Source of the DNA: Dermatemys mawii
Lineage: Eukaryota > Chordata > Testudines > Dermatemydidae
Direction of reading: 5' to 3'
Assembly (NCBI GenBank): GCA_007922305.1
Contig: ML677455.1
Coordinates: 889,021-953,020 of the forward strand
DNA: 64,000 nucleotides
Shown here piece by piece: positions 1 to 12,397 of the stretch. A model generated the notes under the pieces. It saw only the letters and a list, made by a program, of their open reading frames with translations. It searched no databases and had not been told where the DNA came from. Numbering within the stretch: the first letter of the stretch is position 1; each line of letters opens with the position of its first letter. The position numbers and the translations under genes are program-made.

Positions 1-339
1 ACTTGAGCAAGGACCCGTGAAAGGCTTGATTGTCTGAAAACCCTGCAAGGATTCTTACACAACCTATCTGTGTTTTTTCCATTTCTTTGTTGCTGAGAGA
101 ACCTTATTTTCTTAAAGCGATAAGTATTTATCTAAGGTTCAAGGCATCTACTCTGTCCATATTTGAGTTCCTATTTAAGATCCACTTCTGCCATGGGGCT
201 AACAGTGAAAAGATTTGACTTGTATGTGCATTACATATTGTTGCGCCCCTTGTCCTAACCTCTGCCTACATTTCTCAGTGTGTATTTACATTGTGAGCTT
301 CTCATTGTAGGACCACCCCTTCATGATAAGGTGATAATT

Positions 340-1425
340 AACAGTCAAAATGGATTTGTCAAGAACAAATTATGTGAAACCAATCCAATATCCTCCTTTG
401 ACAGGGTATCAAGCCTTTTGGATGGGGGGAAGCAATAGATGTGATATATCTGGACTTGAGTAAGTCTTTTAATACTGTTTCACATGCTTGTCTCAAAAAC
501 AAACTAGGGAAATAGAGTCTAGACAAACCTATGAAAAAGGTGGGTGCACAGCTGGTTGGAAAGCTTTACTCAGAGAGTAAATAACTAATCAGTAGTTCCC
601 AGTCAAGTGGGAAGAGCATATTGAGTGGGGTCCCACATGGATCTGTCCAAGGTCTAGTTCTATGCAATCTTCATAAATGATTTGGATAATGGCATAAAGA
701 GTACATTTATAAAGTTTGTGGAAGATACCAAGCTGGGAGAGTTGCATGTGCTTTGGAGGACAGGTTTAGAGTTCCAAGTGATCTTGACAAACTGAAAAAC
801 TGGTTTGAAATAAATAGGATGAAATTCAATAAGGACAAATGCAAAGTTCAACACTTAGGAAGGAATAATCAATTGCACAAATGCAAAATGGGAAATGATT
901 GCCTAGGAAGGAGTACTGCAGAAAAAGATCTGGGTGTTATAGTAGATCACAAACTAAATATGAGTGAACAATGTAATAATAATAAAAAAGTGAACCTCAT
1001 TCTGAGCTGTATTAGCAGGAGTGTTGTAAGCAAGAAACAGGTGAGGCCTTACCAGTGCTAAGTAACTCTGGTTAGCACTGGTAAGGCCTCAATTGGAGTA
1101 TTGTGTTCAGTTCTGGGGACCACAATTCAGGAAAGATGTCGACAAATTGGAGAAAGTTCAGAAGAGAGCAACAAAAAATGATTAAAGGTCTAGAAAACAT
1201 GATGTACGAGGAAAGATTGAAAAAAAAATTGGATTTGTTTAATCTGAAGAAGAGATGACTGAGGAGGGACATGGTAATAGTCATAAAGTGCATAAAAGAT
1301 TGTTATAAAGATGAGAAGAATAAATTGTTCTCCTTACCACTGAAGACAGAACAAGAAACAATGGGCCTAAATTGTAGTAAGATTTAGGTTAGACACTAGG
1401 AGAAACTTCCTAACTATAAGGATAG
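340..1425 (+). mobile_element. CR1 LINE, ORF2 reverse transcriptase part, decayed
   Basis: Translation in shifting frames gives typical CR1 ORF2 text: NGFVKNKLCETN, SSFDRVSSLLDGG, IFINDLDNGIKS, FVEDTKLGE, then in one open frame (753-1061) MKFNKDKCKVQHLGRNN and AEKDLGVIVDHKLNMSEQC. The catalytic F-x-D-D box reads F-V-E-D and several stops interrupt the frame, so it is dead. The 3' end continues after the insertion at 2106-2290, closing with the usual CR1 tail (GGACTAGATGACTTACTGAC). 5' truncated. Confidence 0.85.
1043..1090. repeat. perfect 19-bp inverted repeat inside CR1
   Basis: GAGGCCTTACCAGTGCTAA at 1043-1061 is followed after a 10-nt loop by its exact reverse complement at 1072-1090. 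In other CR1 copies only one arm is expected here, so it looks like a local inverted duplication. Confidence 0.9.
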
Positions 1426-2105
1426 AGTGACCAGGTGTTTGGTTTTCTGGGCAGGCACTGGGCCAGATGGTTGGAGCATGGGAATGGGTCGGGGTGCAGG
1501 CTCTGGACGGCTCTTACCTCAGGCAGCTCCCGGAAGCAGCCTGCATGTCCCTCTTCTGGCCCCTACACGTAGCGGATCCAGGGGGCTCTGCATGCTTCCC
1601 CTGCCCCAAGCCCTACCCCACATCTCCCGTTGGCTGGGAGACTGTGGATGGGAGAGTGTGCAGAGCTGCCTGGCCACACCTCTGTGCAGGAGCCGGATGG
1701 GGGACATGCTATTGCTTCCAGGAGCTGCTTGGGGTACGAGCCATCCAGAGCCTGCACCCCTGATTCCCTCCTGGGCTTCAACCCTCTGGCCCAGACCCAG
1801 CACTGATCCCCCTCCCACTCTCCGAACCCTTCGGTACCAGCCCGGAGCACCCTCCTGCAACTTCAGCCCTACCTGAGAGCCTGCAACCCCAGCCAGAGCC
1901 CTCATCCCCTCCCATGCACCAGCCCCCTGAAAATGACTGAGTGAGTGAGGGTGGGGAGAGTGAGTGACGGGGAGGGGATGTAGTGAGCAGGGGGAAGGGC
2001 CTCGGAGAGGGGTGTGGGACATGGTGGGGGTGTCAAATTGGGGCAGGGTAGGGGCGGGACAAGGACATTTGATTTTCTGCAAGTAGAAAGTTGGCAACCC
2101 TATGC
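1426..2105. mobile_element. 680-bp GC-rich insertion in CR1 with 8-bp target duplication
   Basis: The CR1 sequence is interrupted and resumes exactly; AAGGATAG flanks the insert at 1418-1425 and 2106-2113. The ends are imperfect inverted repeats (TAGAGTGACCAGG and, reverse-complemented, TAGGGTTGCCAAC). The 8-bp duplication fits a hAT-type element. The interior is far richer in G+C than its surroundings and holds overlapping open frames on both strands (1427-1876 +, 1519-2121 -) that have no recognisable domain; I treat them as by-products of base composition. Confidence 0.7.
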
Positions 2106-2290
2106 AAGGATAGTTAATCATGGGAACAAATTAGGTAGGGAGATGATGGAATCTCCATCATTGGAGGTTTTTAAGAACAGGTTAGACAAAGACCTGTCAG
2201 GGGTGGTCTACTTAGTCCTATCTTGAGTGCATGGGACTGGACTAGATGACTTACTGACTTCCAGTCCAGCATTTCTGTGATTTCTGTGAA
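2106..2290 (+). mobile_element. CR1 LINE, 3' end (continuation)
   Basis: Continues the CR1 copy after the insertion: GGAGGTTTTTAAGAACAGG, GACAAAGACCTGTCAGGG, then the terminal GGACTGGACTAGATGAC. A short duplicated tail (atttctgtg) closes it. Confidence 0.85.
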
Positions 2291-3796
2291 TGTGTAGAAA
2301 GCACCCACCACATTGTTAGTGCTACTGTAAATACATAGTAATATCTATGGTTGACAAATTGTATTGTCAATTGCTTGACCACACTTTAGTTCATTATGAA
2401 ACATACTCAAGTGACTAAATAACCAATGTCAGTCACGTTTATTGCTAAAAGCCATAATAATGTAGTACAGGAAAAAGGTTCTTATACGATACCAATCTCT
2501 GAGAAGCTGTCTCGTGCAGCATTGTTACATTCACCTTATGCAAAAGGTGTGCTCCTACCTTAGAGTTGTACCTCTAAAGCCATCTTTTTATACCCTATCA
2601 GTTTACAAGTAAAAGGTACAGTGTACATCACCTGAAACTAGATTTTTACTGGTCAGCTTTTTACCTTGTTTTTCTGTTACTATGCTATACCCCGTACCTC
2701 TTTGTTCTGAACACATGCATTCCAGGTACCAAAGGGTGTGAAGGCCTCTCCTAGGTTTGTACTAGAACAAAACAATGATATGTCTTGTCTTCTTCCTTTG
2801 GGACATTCCAGTATTGGCCTGGAAGAATAACTCCCTATCTGTTGCAAAGATAAAATAATCCTATGTCCTGATCCTGACAACTTTCCTAGATACTTAAGCC
2901 AAAGTTTACATCAGGTAATGCAAGGTGTTATTGGATACTTAGCATAAGATAATAGGATTATAGTAAAGGTAGAGGGCAATTTAGGTTATGTAACTGCTAT
3001 ACTATTTGTACTTAATTCTCTTTGTGCTTAAAGCATACTAATATATGTGTGTTGCAGGTAATGTGTATTAATATGATCTATATGCTAGCCAGCATATATT
3101 GGTCAACATTAGCCACATTTAATGTTCCTACCAGCGAGGAGTCCAAAAAGGGTTTGGTTCTGATAAGGATCCAAGCTGTGGAGACCGGATAGCAGATTTG
3201 ATGGATCATTAGTCCCTTCTAGTGTAGCAAATTCTTATCTACCTAAATGTTTGTTTTCCAAAATACACCTCTGCCAGTCTCAAAGTGGTGCATGAACAGT
3301 CAGTATAAAACACTGTTCAGCAAAAAACCAAAACGGATGGCAAGTCAACTGGAAAAAAACCTCTACTTCCACCCTACAAACTACATTTGAATCACTCAAG
3401 CTTCTAGCAAAATCTTTAGTGAAAAAGATATACCTGGCACTGTGCCCTGGAAATTTGGGCCTTGTTGGGCCATTGAAAAAACAAAACCCCATCCCTGTTC
3501 CCTGAAGAATGCCCTGCCTCTTGTACCCTACTACTGATATCTGGGAACTACTCTTAGAACCATGCCAGACTCTCTGATTTATCAAGATAGTGTATGGAGA
3601 GAGAGATTCCGAGGTAGACAGGACTGAAGCCACACAGGGCTTCATTGATCAAAATGGGTGTTTTGAATTCCACTCAGGAAAAAATGGGTGCAGTATATGG
3701 AAAGCAGGCGTAATGTGTTCCAGAGGAGAATCATCAATAAGGAAGCAGGCAGGCGAATTTCATACTTGTTGGTGCTGCTGAATCTCTCGTCACTTT

Positions 3797-3985
3797 GGTA
3801 ACTGGGCCCCTCACAGTCATAAAGGGTTTTCTCTTCACAGCACCCTGTGAGGTAGGGAAATATCATCCCCATTTCACACATGGAGAAAGATTGATTTGCC
3901 CAAGGCCACCCAGGGGCTCTGTGGATGAACCCAGGTTTCTTGAGTCCTTGTCATGCCCTGTCTACCACATCAATCTTTTCACCCT
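3797..3985 (-). mobile_element. MIR-like CORE-SINE
   Basis: Contains, in reverse orientation, the usual core: cagcaccctgtgaggtaggg, atccccatttcaca, gcccaaggccaccca, ending near gaacccaggttt. Confidence 0.7.
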
Positions 3986-4541
3986 GTAGAGAAGCCACAT
4001 ATATCCTATGTTGTACTAATCCAGTATGATGGTAACAAGCACATGGATCACTGTGGTGCATACATTGCAAATATTGACTAGTCCTTGCAGTACCTCTTGA
4101 GGTAGGTCTATTGCTCTAGACATGCTATCTAGCATTTCCCCTAAGGTCTATCCAGGCCTAACCTTTGTGGTGAGCTTAGATCCACTTTTGAAGTAGACTG
4201 TGAGTTGAGTCTAAATAGTTTAGTGGAGAAAACACACACTAAGAAACTTGGATTCCCTCCTCTCCTTGTTGTTATATAGAAGGGGGAATGGGCTGCATAT
4301 TGGGTGAAAAAACATAGCCTGGCATAAAAGACATTGCCAGAGTAAATGAACTGCACTTAAGGGATGCTAGGTAAAACTTGGGTCTATTCTCCCCTGACAA
4401 GCATTCCCATGCTTGGTGACAACAGGAGGTTAGGACAGGGACCTGCGTGACCACACTTATCATTTGTTCTAAAGTTATTTCCAATTATATATATATAATA
4501 AAAAGAAAGGTCGATTTTAAGACCCTTATTCTCTTTTCCAG

Positions 4542-4698
4542 AGGCACCTTCCCCTCCAATTCTGCGGCCGATGGTCTAAGAACTCCAGCTGGCTTGATGG
4601 GCACCCGCCACAAGATGGCGCTAATGTCACAGTAGAAAGAGGCCAGACGCTGCTGCTAGATACCACCACTGGCATCCTCAACTTGCTGCATGTCAAAG
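4542..4698 (+). CDS. PKHD1: PKHD1 exon A: entry into G8 domain 1
   Basis: 157 bp, 52 codons plus one base, ending in phase 1. A pyrimidine-rich acceptor (ctcttttccag) precedes it and the donor reads AAAG|gtctga. It translates to ...[19 protein letters not shown] then [14 protein letters not shown] and ILNLLHVK. The pattern W-S-x-x-S-S-W, P-P-Q-D-G-x-N-V-T-V, then a hydrophobic strand is the usual start of a G8 domain, named for its conserved glycines. Two N-glycosylation sequons are visible (NSS, NVT), as expected for an ectodomain. The final G joins GA of the next exon to make the glycine of VKGGKL. The start could instead lie 2 nt downstream, after a second AG at 4542-4543, which would change the incoming phase; the first AG is preferred because it is nearest the pyrimidine tract. 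The longer open frame at 4447-4635 in another frame is a shadow. Confidence 0.9.
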
Positions 4699-5304
4699 GT
4701 CTGAGGAGGTTATTGTCTGTTTGTTTCTTCCAGGCCGTAGAGTTTCATTCTCTCCTTCCCCATCCAAATCAAATAAGCTGTGCCAAGGCACCTAGTCAGG
4801 CAGGAGCATAAGAGACAGAGCACCAGTGTTTGGTAAACATAGCAAGGATGGGGGAGGGATCTGTTTAATTATTATGTATGCGGAAGGCATCGTTTATGCT
4901 GTTTGAGGCATAATGACAATATGAATAAGAATGCTTTTATTCCTGACTGCTGAAAGCTCAGCTCTTCTGCACAGCCATCAGGGATAATAGTGGTACTGGT
5001 AACAATAATCAGTTATGTCTTGTGTGGTATGTTCGATGCAAGTGTACTGGAAAAGCCTTTACAGAACTAATGATGTTGTTACAGAATGATAGGCTACAGT
5101 TACAGAATGTAATAAATAATCCACAATCCTAGCACTCTGTTGGTGCTGTGTAAATAATACACACACAATTAAAAGAGAAAGCATCAGGTCTGTCGTACTC
5201 ACATACCCCAAGTCATATCCAGACTTGTAAATAGATGCAGCTCTGTTGGAGTCAATACACAATTGAGGGCAAAAATAACCTGCTATTCCCCAACAGAAAC
5301 ATTT

Positions 5305-5398
5305 CCATCCTCAAAACGAAGGCCCAGTCCTGCACCCTTCTGCACATGCTTAACTTTAAGCACATGCATAAGTCTTTTCAGGATTGGGGCCTAAAAAG
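5305..5398. repeat. palindromic MITE-like element, degraded copy
   Basis: Shares with 10490-10600, 11466-11605, 30844-30975, 50868-50990 and 57568-57645 the words gcacatgcttaactttaagcac and ggattggggcc. These belong to a palindromic element I recognise as widespread in sauropsid genomes. Confidence 0.5.
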
Positions 5399-6819
5399 TT
5401 AGCAAAGGACCTTGTGTTCTGTTTAAATGCTTACACTTAATGGTTTGCAAAAGAGATTTCTTAACAAATGTCATAGGCCTAAATCCTCCAAGGCATTTAG
5501 GCTCCTAACTCCCATTGAAATCGATAGGAGTTGGGCATCTAAATGTCTTTGAGGATCTGTGACTAAATCTTCATTGAGGACTGTAAACACAAGGATTGTA
5601 ATATTTCAGTATACAGTATTTTAACTCAGTTTTGAGTTAACAGAGCATAAAGAAATCTGAAAATGAAAACAGCTTTCCTTCCCACTTCTATCCCTGGATC
5701 AGAGAGATCTCCCAAAATAATGGAGTGGAATTTTATCAGGTTTTCTTCCACTGGAACAAATAAAATAAATCCTTTAATCAAGCTGGGGTTGAGATCAAGC
5801 ATGAAAACATTTTAGCCAAATCCTCCCTTCCCCCTCACTAACCTTCTGCTGAAAGTTCTAATCCTCTGAAAATAGCTTCTTGGTAATGAATGAGTCTTTT
5901 TCAGCCCAAATGAGATTATCTTGGCGAAATGAATATCTGTATCACATGTCTGAGGTGGGTCTGAACTAGAGTACAGGATCCAAAGTCCTAGCAAATTTGG
6001 ATCCAGATCTGGGTTTGAACTTTGTGACTCAGCTCAAATCTGTAAAACAGATCCAGAGTAAGAAACTGAATAAGAAAGAAAGTTCAAACACAACTCTGAA
6101 CCATGGGCTTGATCCATAAGCCCAGTGAAGTCTATGGGAGTCTTTCCATTGTTCTCAGTGACATTTGGAAACAGGGTCTTTATGGCTTAAACTCATCTCA
6201 TATTCAAAGCAATTTTTCCCCTCTCCATCATGCTCCTTTTCATTCTCAAACAAGCCCATTCAGCTGACCCACACTATATGGTACAGTAGAGTTATTAAGC
6301 CAACATTAGAATATTTTAGACCCAGTGACTCTGAGAAGGGCATTTATGATACCAAGCATGCTTGGTTCCCTTGTATTAATTTAGATGGAATAAATGGGGT
6401 GAAAGAGTCACAGGTGTTAACATGACCCTGAAACTATCCAACCGTTAAACAGTTTGAAACAGGGTTCAGGGTTTTATAACCAGATACCTCGGCCTGCTTA
6501 GTATCATGGCAAATTACCATTAAAAATCTTTTAAATAAAAGATACAGAAAAAAAGGGAAAACAATTAAAGCATTTGAAATGTAAAGTGTTACATAAGGCT
6601 TTTGTTTTAATCAGGTCAGCTGTTCCCTTTCCCTTTAGCTGTAGAGATATTTTATAAGGGAAACCCCGCTGTATGACAGTCTTTTAGATCAGAGGTTCTC
6701 ACAATACAGTTTTAGTGGCCTCAGAGTGGGACCACCAACTTTTGCAGGTGGCTGCTCTGACAATTTTTCCTACAATACTTAGTCAACTTCTGCACTTGTT
6801 GAAAAGCAGCAAACCCCTT

Positions 6820-7620
6820 TCTGTAAGTGGCAGCGAGGAAGGATTCCCCTGTGCTCACCGACGGAGCTCTTGATGCCAATAAGAAGGGGTGTCCTAGCCG
6901 GTTGCATGCACCACATGGGAACTTAGGTAGGAGCCCTCGGGTAGGGCGTGGCCTCTCCACACTGGGCTGGGTGGTAGGAAGAAGAAATTCCCATTTAGCT
7001 CACCTGGACTTTGCTCCTATTCTTGTGCTAAGAGCTTGTCCTGGAGTGGGAGCCCCTCATCATGCTGGGGAGCTGCCAAGCCCTGCAGGAGTCTGGAGTC
7101 GTTGACCTGCTGCAGTAGCGAGAGCAACTGTGAATAGTAAGTGCAGCCCCAGGCATGGGAAGCACTGACCCGTCTCTGTCTCTGCCTCCCCTGACCCTTC
7201 AGTGAAGGACTGACCAGGGAAGGTGGGTCGGGAACTCAGCGGCCGTCTGCAGCATCCCAGACTCCCGGTGCAGGGGCGCTGTCCGGGGAATGTCCCGGTG
7301 ACCAAACGCTGTGACCATCTCCACTGACAAGATCCACCTCCAGTGCCACACACGAGTCTCCAGAGGCACTGCCCAGAGCTCCCAAGAAGGCCGCTTGGTG
7401 CAGGGCGCCAATCCCTGCTGGCAGCACCAGCGCAAACACCAAGGTGGTGCATCTCACTGCCGTGGTACAAGCTGTTCAGGAGCAACAGAGAGGTGCTGCA
7501 GGGAGGGGCTGCTGCATTCCTCCCCCCACAATCTCCGCCCATGCTTTGGTGGCTGTTGTGGCTGCAAAAAAATCCACCGGTGGCCACATGCAAAAAACGC
7601 AGATGGTGATAACTGTACTT
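6820..7620. other. GC-rich block of unknown nature
   Basis: G+C is clearly higher here than on either side, and open frames overlap on both strands (7060-7593 -, 177 codons; 7311-7643 +, 110 codons). One minus frame (7236-7457) begins with a hydrophobic, signal-like stretch (MRCTTLVFALVLPAGIGA). I recognise no domain and see no splice context on the + strand. It could be an old retroposed copy or a CpG-rich repeat. Confidence 0.4.
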
Positions 7621-8772
7621 TTGGGGATAAAGAGAAGACGTGAGTTGAGGTGGACTGGAGCTGTTGTTATTGCTGTTGAGGTTTGATCCTGTTTCTTAGA
7701 AGACAAAAGAAGACAAATACACAAGAGGGACATGGCCAAAACAGCAAAGAGGAAATGCAGCTTCTGTCACAGGGATTGACCTCTCACTTGCAGACTCACT
7801 GCTGGAGAAACACTAGCCCAGCTGGAGAAACACAAGCCCAGCACACAGTCTCGGAGTGGCTGATAAGACCTGGCAAACTTGTGCCGTTGTTGGGCCATTT
7901 AAGGCATTGCTTTCAACTACCTCTCTTGGGAACAGGTTTACAGCAGTGCTGAAAAATATAGTCATGGCATCCCAAGCCAGAGCGTTATTAAACAGAACGC
8001 AAAAGAAGAGGGCCAGGAAAGCAAATAAATAAGGTGGGGAAGGAATAGAATACACATGCGGGAAGGGGCTACATGGTCTTACAACCCAAGTGGCATTTGG
8101 GATTTGGCTGGTGGGAGTGGCAATGTCACCGGAGTCCCTCTCTCTGGCCTGGTTTGCTCAGGATGAAGAAGGTACAATGATGTCCCACTGGATCCTGGGG
8201 TCTCAGGAGACAGTAGGGGTGGCACCCATGGTGGTGAAGCTCGCTCCTTTCCCTTCTTTCAGTCAGTCCGTGGCCACGGTAGCCATCTTCTTCCCCAAAA
8301 AGTCTTTTCCTGAGGACTGCAAAGGAAGTGTTGGGTGGAATAGTCTATCCCCTTATTATTTGGCCCACCTGTTAAGACTAATTTCCAACAAACCAATTTT
8401 GTTTAACTGATGTCCAGTCTGACACTTTTCTTGTTTACCGGGCATGAGGTTAACACAGTCCTGGAGTTATATCAGGACCTTTTCATTTGTATTAATTTAG
8501 CTTTTCTGTCTCCCTTTTACACCTCTTCCCGTCAACCTGGCCTTACAGGCATAGCTGGATAACCTTCTCTTGGAGTCCTTTATAGCAATCCAGCTATGCC
8601 TCTCTCTGGCCTTCAATACCATCAGTCATAGGATCCTGATGAGGCACATACAGGGTCACATCAGCCAACAGACACTGTAGTCATTGCTGATATGGGTTGA
8701 GTTTGAACTGGTACCCTAGAAGTAACACATTTTTTATCTTTGTCCAGTCTTCTGTGTCATCCAGTCACCTTT

Positions 8773-8796
8773 TGCAGATACACACACACACACATA
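8773..8796. repeat. (CA)n microsatellite, short
   Basis: A short run of ca/ac dinucleotides. Confidence 0.8.
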
Positions 8797-9727
8797 TTAT
8801 TTGCCTTCTGTGTAGACTGGCTGCGATGCTCAGTTATCTGAGTCATTTTTTGTTACGCTCAGTCCATTTGGGCTGTGTGTGATGATACTATTTGCAGGCA
8901 GTTTCTAGTTCATATTTTCTTTTTTTAATCAGACAGAGACATTACAATTAAAATACCGTAAAAGTGATTCTAGCAGTATTGCAATAAGCATGTTTTTTAA
9001 TTAAAGAAAGAACACGGGATATACAAATAGTACCAGCTAATGGGAAGTTGCATCCAATGTATATTTTAATTGAGTTTTAAAGAGACTGGGGGGAAGGCAG
9101 TCCTGTCTCTCTTTATTGCTCTGTGATGGGATCTCTAGGTTGTTACAATGATGTGCATCAAGTCTGGATTAATTATAGTCAGCATATCATAAAATTCCAC
9201 CTGTCTTGGAAGAAAGGAGGGACATATTTTTTCTTTTTCTTTAACAAGAACTCAGTGTTTTTCCATGGAATTCAACTTGTAGGACAAGAAATTCCCTGTA
9301 GTATTTGGGCAACTTTTCTATTTCTTTCCCTTAATTGTAAATCCTGATTTGTGGCTTAGTGTAGGGCGCAGGCATCTATTTCCATCCCTATTTTTTCTGG
9401 GATTGCAGCATGTATATTAGACTTCTAGGGCTCCTGTTTGCCAACTAAATTGATTTTCCGCATGTTTGATAGCTGCCGTGACTCTTCCAAGGCTGAACTC
9501 TAGCAGATCAGTGGAAGCTAATCCCAGTTCTGAGAATGAAAGGAACTGTGTGACTCCTGCAGAGATCAGACTGGAAGTTAGGCAGCATGGTCCCTTCCTC
9601 CTCCCCTCACTGGCATGGAGCAGTCCTGTCTCTCCATGGAGATGCTGATGCTAATTATTGGAGCGAAAGCTCTCTTGAGTCCTCCTAGATCTATTGTAGG
9701 TCCTTCTATTGCCCCCATTCCCATGGT

Positions 9728-9935
9728 ATTTTACAGTCCTTAATGCATTTGTCCTCACAACACCCTTGTGAGATTGGGCAGTACTACTAGCCCCATTTCA
9801 CAGTTGGAGAACTGAGGCCCAGAGAGACTCTCACTTCCTCAAGTCAAAGGAAGAAGCCTGTGGTGGAACAAGCAATTGAACTGTTGAATCCCAAACTAGG
9901 GTTCTGACTGCTGGACCATTCTTCCTTTCAAGCTG
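9728..9935 (-). mobile_element. MIR-like CORE-SINE
   Basis: Reverse-oriented core: cctcacaacacccttgtgag, gccccatttcacagttgg, gaactgaggcccagagag, ending in a degraded A/B-box end near ctgctggaccattcttcc. Confidence 0.75.
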
Positions 9936-9984
9936 TAAACCATGCTAACCTGTAGGCAAAAGATGATGCATTAAGGTATGGCCT

Positions 9985-10160
9985 ACGCTAGGTCCTGGGA
10001 TCGGAGCCCCATCGTGCTACGTACTATGCAAAATGCTTAGGAAGAGACTGTCCCTGCCCTTGCAAGCTTACAATCTAAATAGATGAGACAGATGGAGCAT
10101 GGCAGAAAGAGAGACAACCTACAAACAGAATATTAGTAATTGAGGCACAAAACCCGTCAG
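9985..10160 (-). mobile_element. LINE/CORE-SINE tail fragment
   Basis: Words gatcggagccccatcgtgct, gagactgtccctgccctt and agcttacaatctaaatag are shared with the longer copy at 17295-17850. Confidence 0.5.
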
Positions 10161-10180
10161 TGACTCAGCCCAGCTAGAGG

Positions 10181-10297
10181 GACTAGATGTCCCCATTTTA
10201 TAGGGACAGTCCCGATATTTGGGGCTTTTTCTTACATAGGCTCCTTTTATCCCCCACCCCCGTCCTGATATTTCACACTTGCTGTCTGGTCACCCTT
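10181..10297 (-). mobile_element. small MITE ending in GGTCACC
   Basis: Reads tccccattttatagggacag, tcccgatatttggggc, and ends tgctgtctggtcaccc. It is the reverse-oriented counterpart of 13879-14000. The left end is degraded (gactagatg instead of the expected ggtgaccagatg). Confidence 0.7.
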
Positions 10298-10489
10298 GCC
10301 CACGATGACACAAGTAGTCTGTGGCTGAGCTGGGAACTGAGCACTGCTCTCCTCAGAGTCAGTCCAGGGCATTTGCTACAAGATCATCCTCCCTTGCTAA
10401 AAGCAAACTGTTCTGCTTGAGCTGGTCTCCAGCAGGCTGAAATGTCCAAGCATCTGGCTGTTGCTAGATTAGAGCTGGATCCAGGCTCT

Positions 10490-10600
10490 GATTCAGCAAA
10501 GCACTTGTGTCTAGGCTTCCCTTTTAAGTGTGAGTGGTCCCATTGACTTCAAGGGGACGAATTACGTGCATACGTGCTTTTCAGAATTGCGACCTTTGTA
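10490..10600. repeat. palindromic MITE-like element
   Basis: Gattcagcaaagcacttg ... ggtcccattgacttcaaggg ... gtgcttttcagaattg, same family as 5305-5398. Confidence 0.55.
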
Positions 10601-11465
10601 AAATCAAGATTGGACTTCTTTTAAAGAGATGCTGTAGTTCAAAAGGAATTATTTGGGGGAAGTTCTACGGCCAGAGGTGTACAGGAGATGAGATTACAGT
10701 GGTCCCTTCAGGCCTTGAGGTCTATGATTCTATGAAATGAACACAGGTTCACTTCTGCAGATCAAACACTTCTTTCACATCCGTTCCCTTCTTGTGTTTT
10801 TATTTTTTTACCTTGGAGCCTTTATGAGTTTTTCCCCGAAGCCTTATCCTACCACAGGAGCCAAATGTGTCTTTCCTCTGGAGCTCAGGTGTTGGGATTT
10901 GGCCGTCCTTCAGATTATCACAGAGCGAAGGATACTTACTCCACCTTCACTTATTTTGTCTCCTTGTCTGATTGGCCTTCCCTGAGCATCTGCACTGTGT
11001 ATCCCTGGGTAATACAGATTGTGACATCTACAACTGGGTGACTTGCATCCAGGTTTCCATGGCACCTACTGTAATAAACCCTGTTCTGGTGCAACCAGTA
11101 ACGCCCGCACACTCCATTGTAATGCAACCAGTAATGTCCACACACTTCCTCCCTGCTTGGCTGTCCCTTTCTTTGGCTCATACTGTAGGTGTGACCAAAT
11201 GTCTGTGATGCTGCCTCAGTGCTGGCAGAGTAGAGGGACTTCCCCTAGATGAGGTGGTGCTTGCAGTGTGATACAGGCTGCTGATCTAAATCACCATTGC
11301 TTGGCTCCTGTCCTGCAAGAAAAGAGGCCACCCAGCTTGCAAGGAGCACCTGCCATCTGAACAGATGGGCATGAATGCAGCTGGCCAGAAAACATGGGCA
11401 TAGTTCCTGGGAGTTGATTCCTAACTGAGAACATTCAAGCAGCTGCCTCTGTAGCTCAAGGCTGG

Positions 11466-11605
11466 ATTAAGGGGCCAGTCCAGCATAGTTCTCGAGCACA
11501 TGCTTAATGTTTAAAACACGTGAATAGTACCATTGACTTAAGTGGTACTGCCTATGTACTTAAAATTAAGCGTGTACTCAAGTGCTTTGCTGGTTTGGCA
11601 CCTAA
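11466..11605. repeat. palindromic MITE-like element
   Basis: Contains gcacatgcttaatgtttaaa, accattgacttaagtggtac and ctcaagtgctttgctgg, arms facing each other around an almost palindromic centre. Confidence 0.6.
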
Positions 11606-12347
11606 ATGTGCATGAGGAAAATGCCTCTGTGGCATGTACAGTGAATTTTGGACTCTTTTGGTTCAGGCAATTTTGGGTGCAGAGTCAATGTAATGAGCCC
11701 TTCACTCTTTTTGTGTCTTGCTCTGTAGAAGCCCAGGCTGTGGTGAACTTGTGCAGCTTCTCCCACCCCCGTGTTCCATGTGAGCATGTCCAAAGGGGGC
11801 ACGCAACAGGGTCCACAAAATTAGTATCTTGTCCTCAATTAAGGCCGATAAACAACGTCTATGAAATGAGCGCAGGAGGATCTACATAACAGGATCTTTC
11901 TTTTCATGCTAGTTTGCTCCCAGCAGGCAGCCCTTGGAGGCTGAGAACAAGCATATCAAATGGACTGCCAGCACGCTGCAGTGGTGTTATGCACGATCAG
12001 TTGTTTGAGGAAAGATGGCCCAGCTCTAGCAGTTTCCTCCTGCTGTTTGCCATTTTGTGAGGTTCAGTACATCTCAAGGGGGTTCGAGTGGGATCATCAT
12101 AAAACACAAAAGTGAAGAGAGCTGGGAGTAAGAAGTCAAGGAGTCCAGGAATATTGGTCATATAGGGCCAAAGCCTATGGTACAAAACTCCTTCCTCGTA
12201 TACCGATGATAGGATACAACCCTTATGCAGAAAAGAGTCCCTTGAGGAGGTGACCCTTCAAATAGCAGCAGATGCTTTTCCATTAGGGAAAGAGCATTTT
12301 GCTGGATTTTGCATCCATACAATAGTTAAGAGGATGTAGTTGATATA

Positions 12348-12348
<1 letters not shown>

Positions 12349-12397
<49 letters not shown>

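Larger units (their letters stand above)
1..4541 (+). other. intron upstream of exon A (3' part)
   Basis: No exon was recognised here. About 340-2290 is a decayed CR1 LINE with a 680-bp insertion, and 3797-3985 is a MIR-like element. The stretches 1-339, 2291-3796 and 3986-4541 are AT-rich unique sequence in which I see nothing further. The open frames at 3280-3645 (-) and 4141-4484 (-) have no recognisable product and no splice context. Confidence 0.6.

Noticed and set aside
753..1061. 102-codon open frame on +
   Set aside because: It is the decayed reverse transcriptase region of a CR1 LINE, not a host gene.
1519..2121. 200-codon open frame on -
   Set aside because: It lies inside the GC-rich nested element, overlaps an equally long frame on +, and has no recognisable domain.
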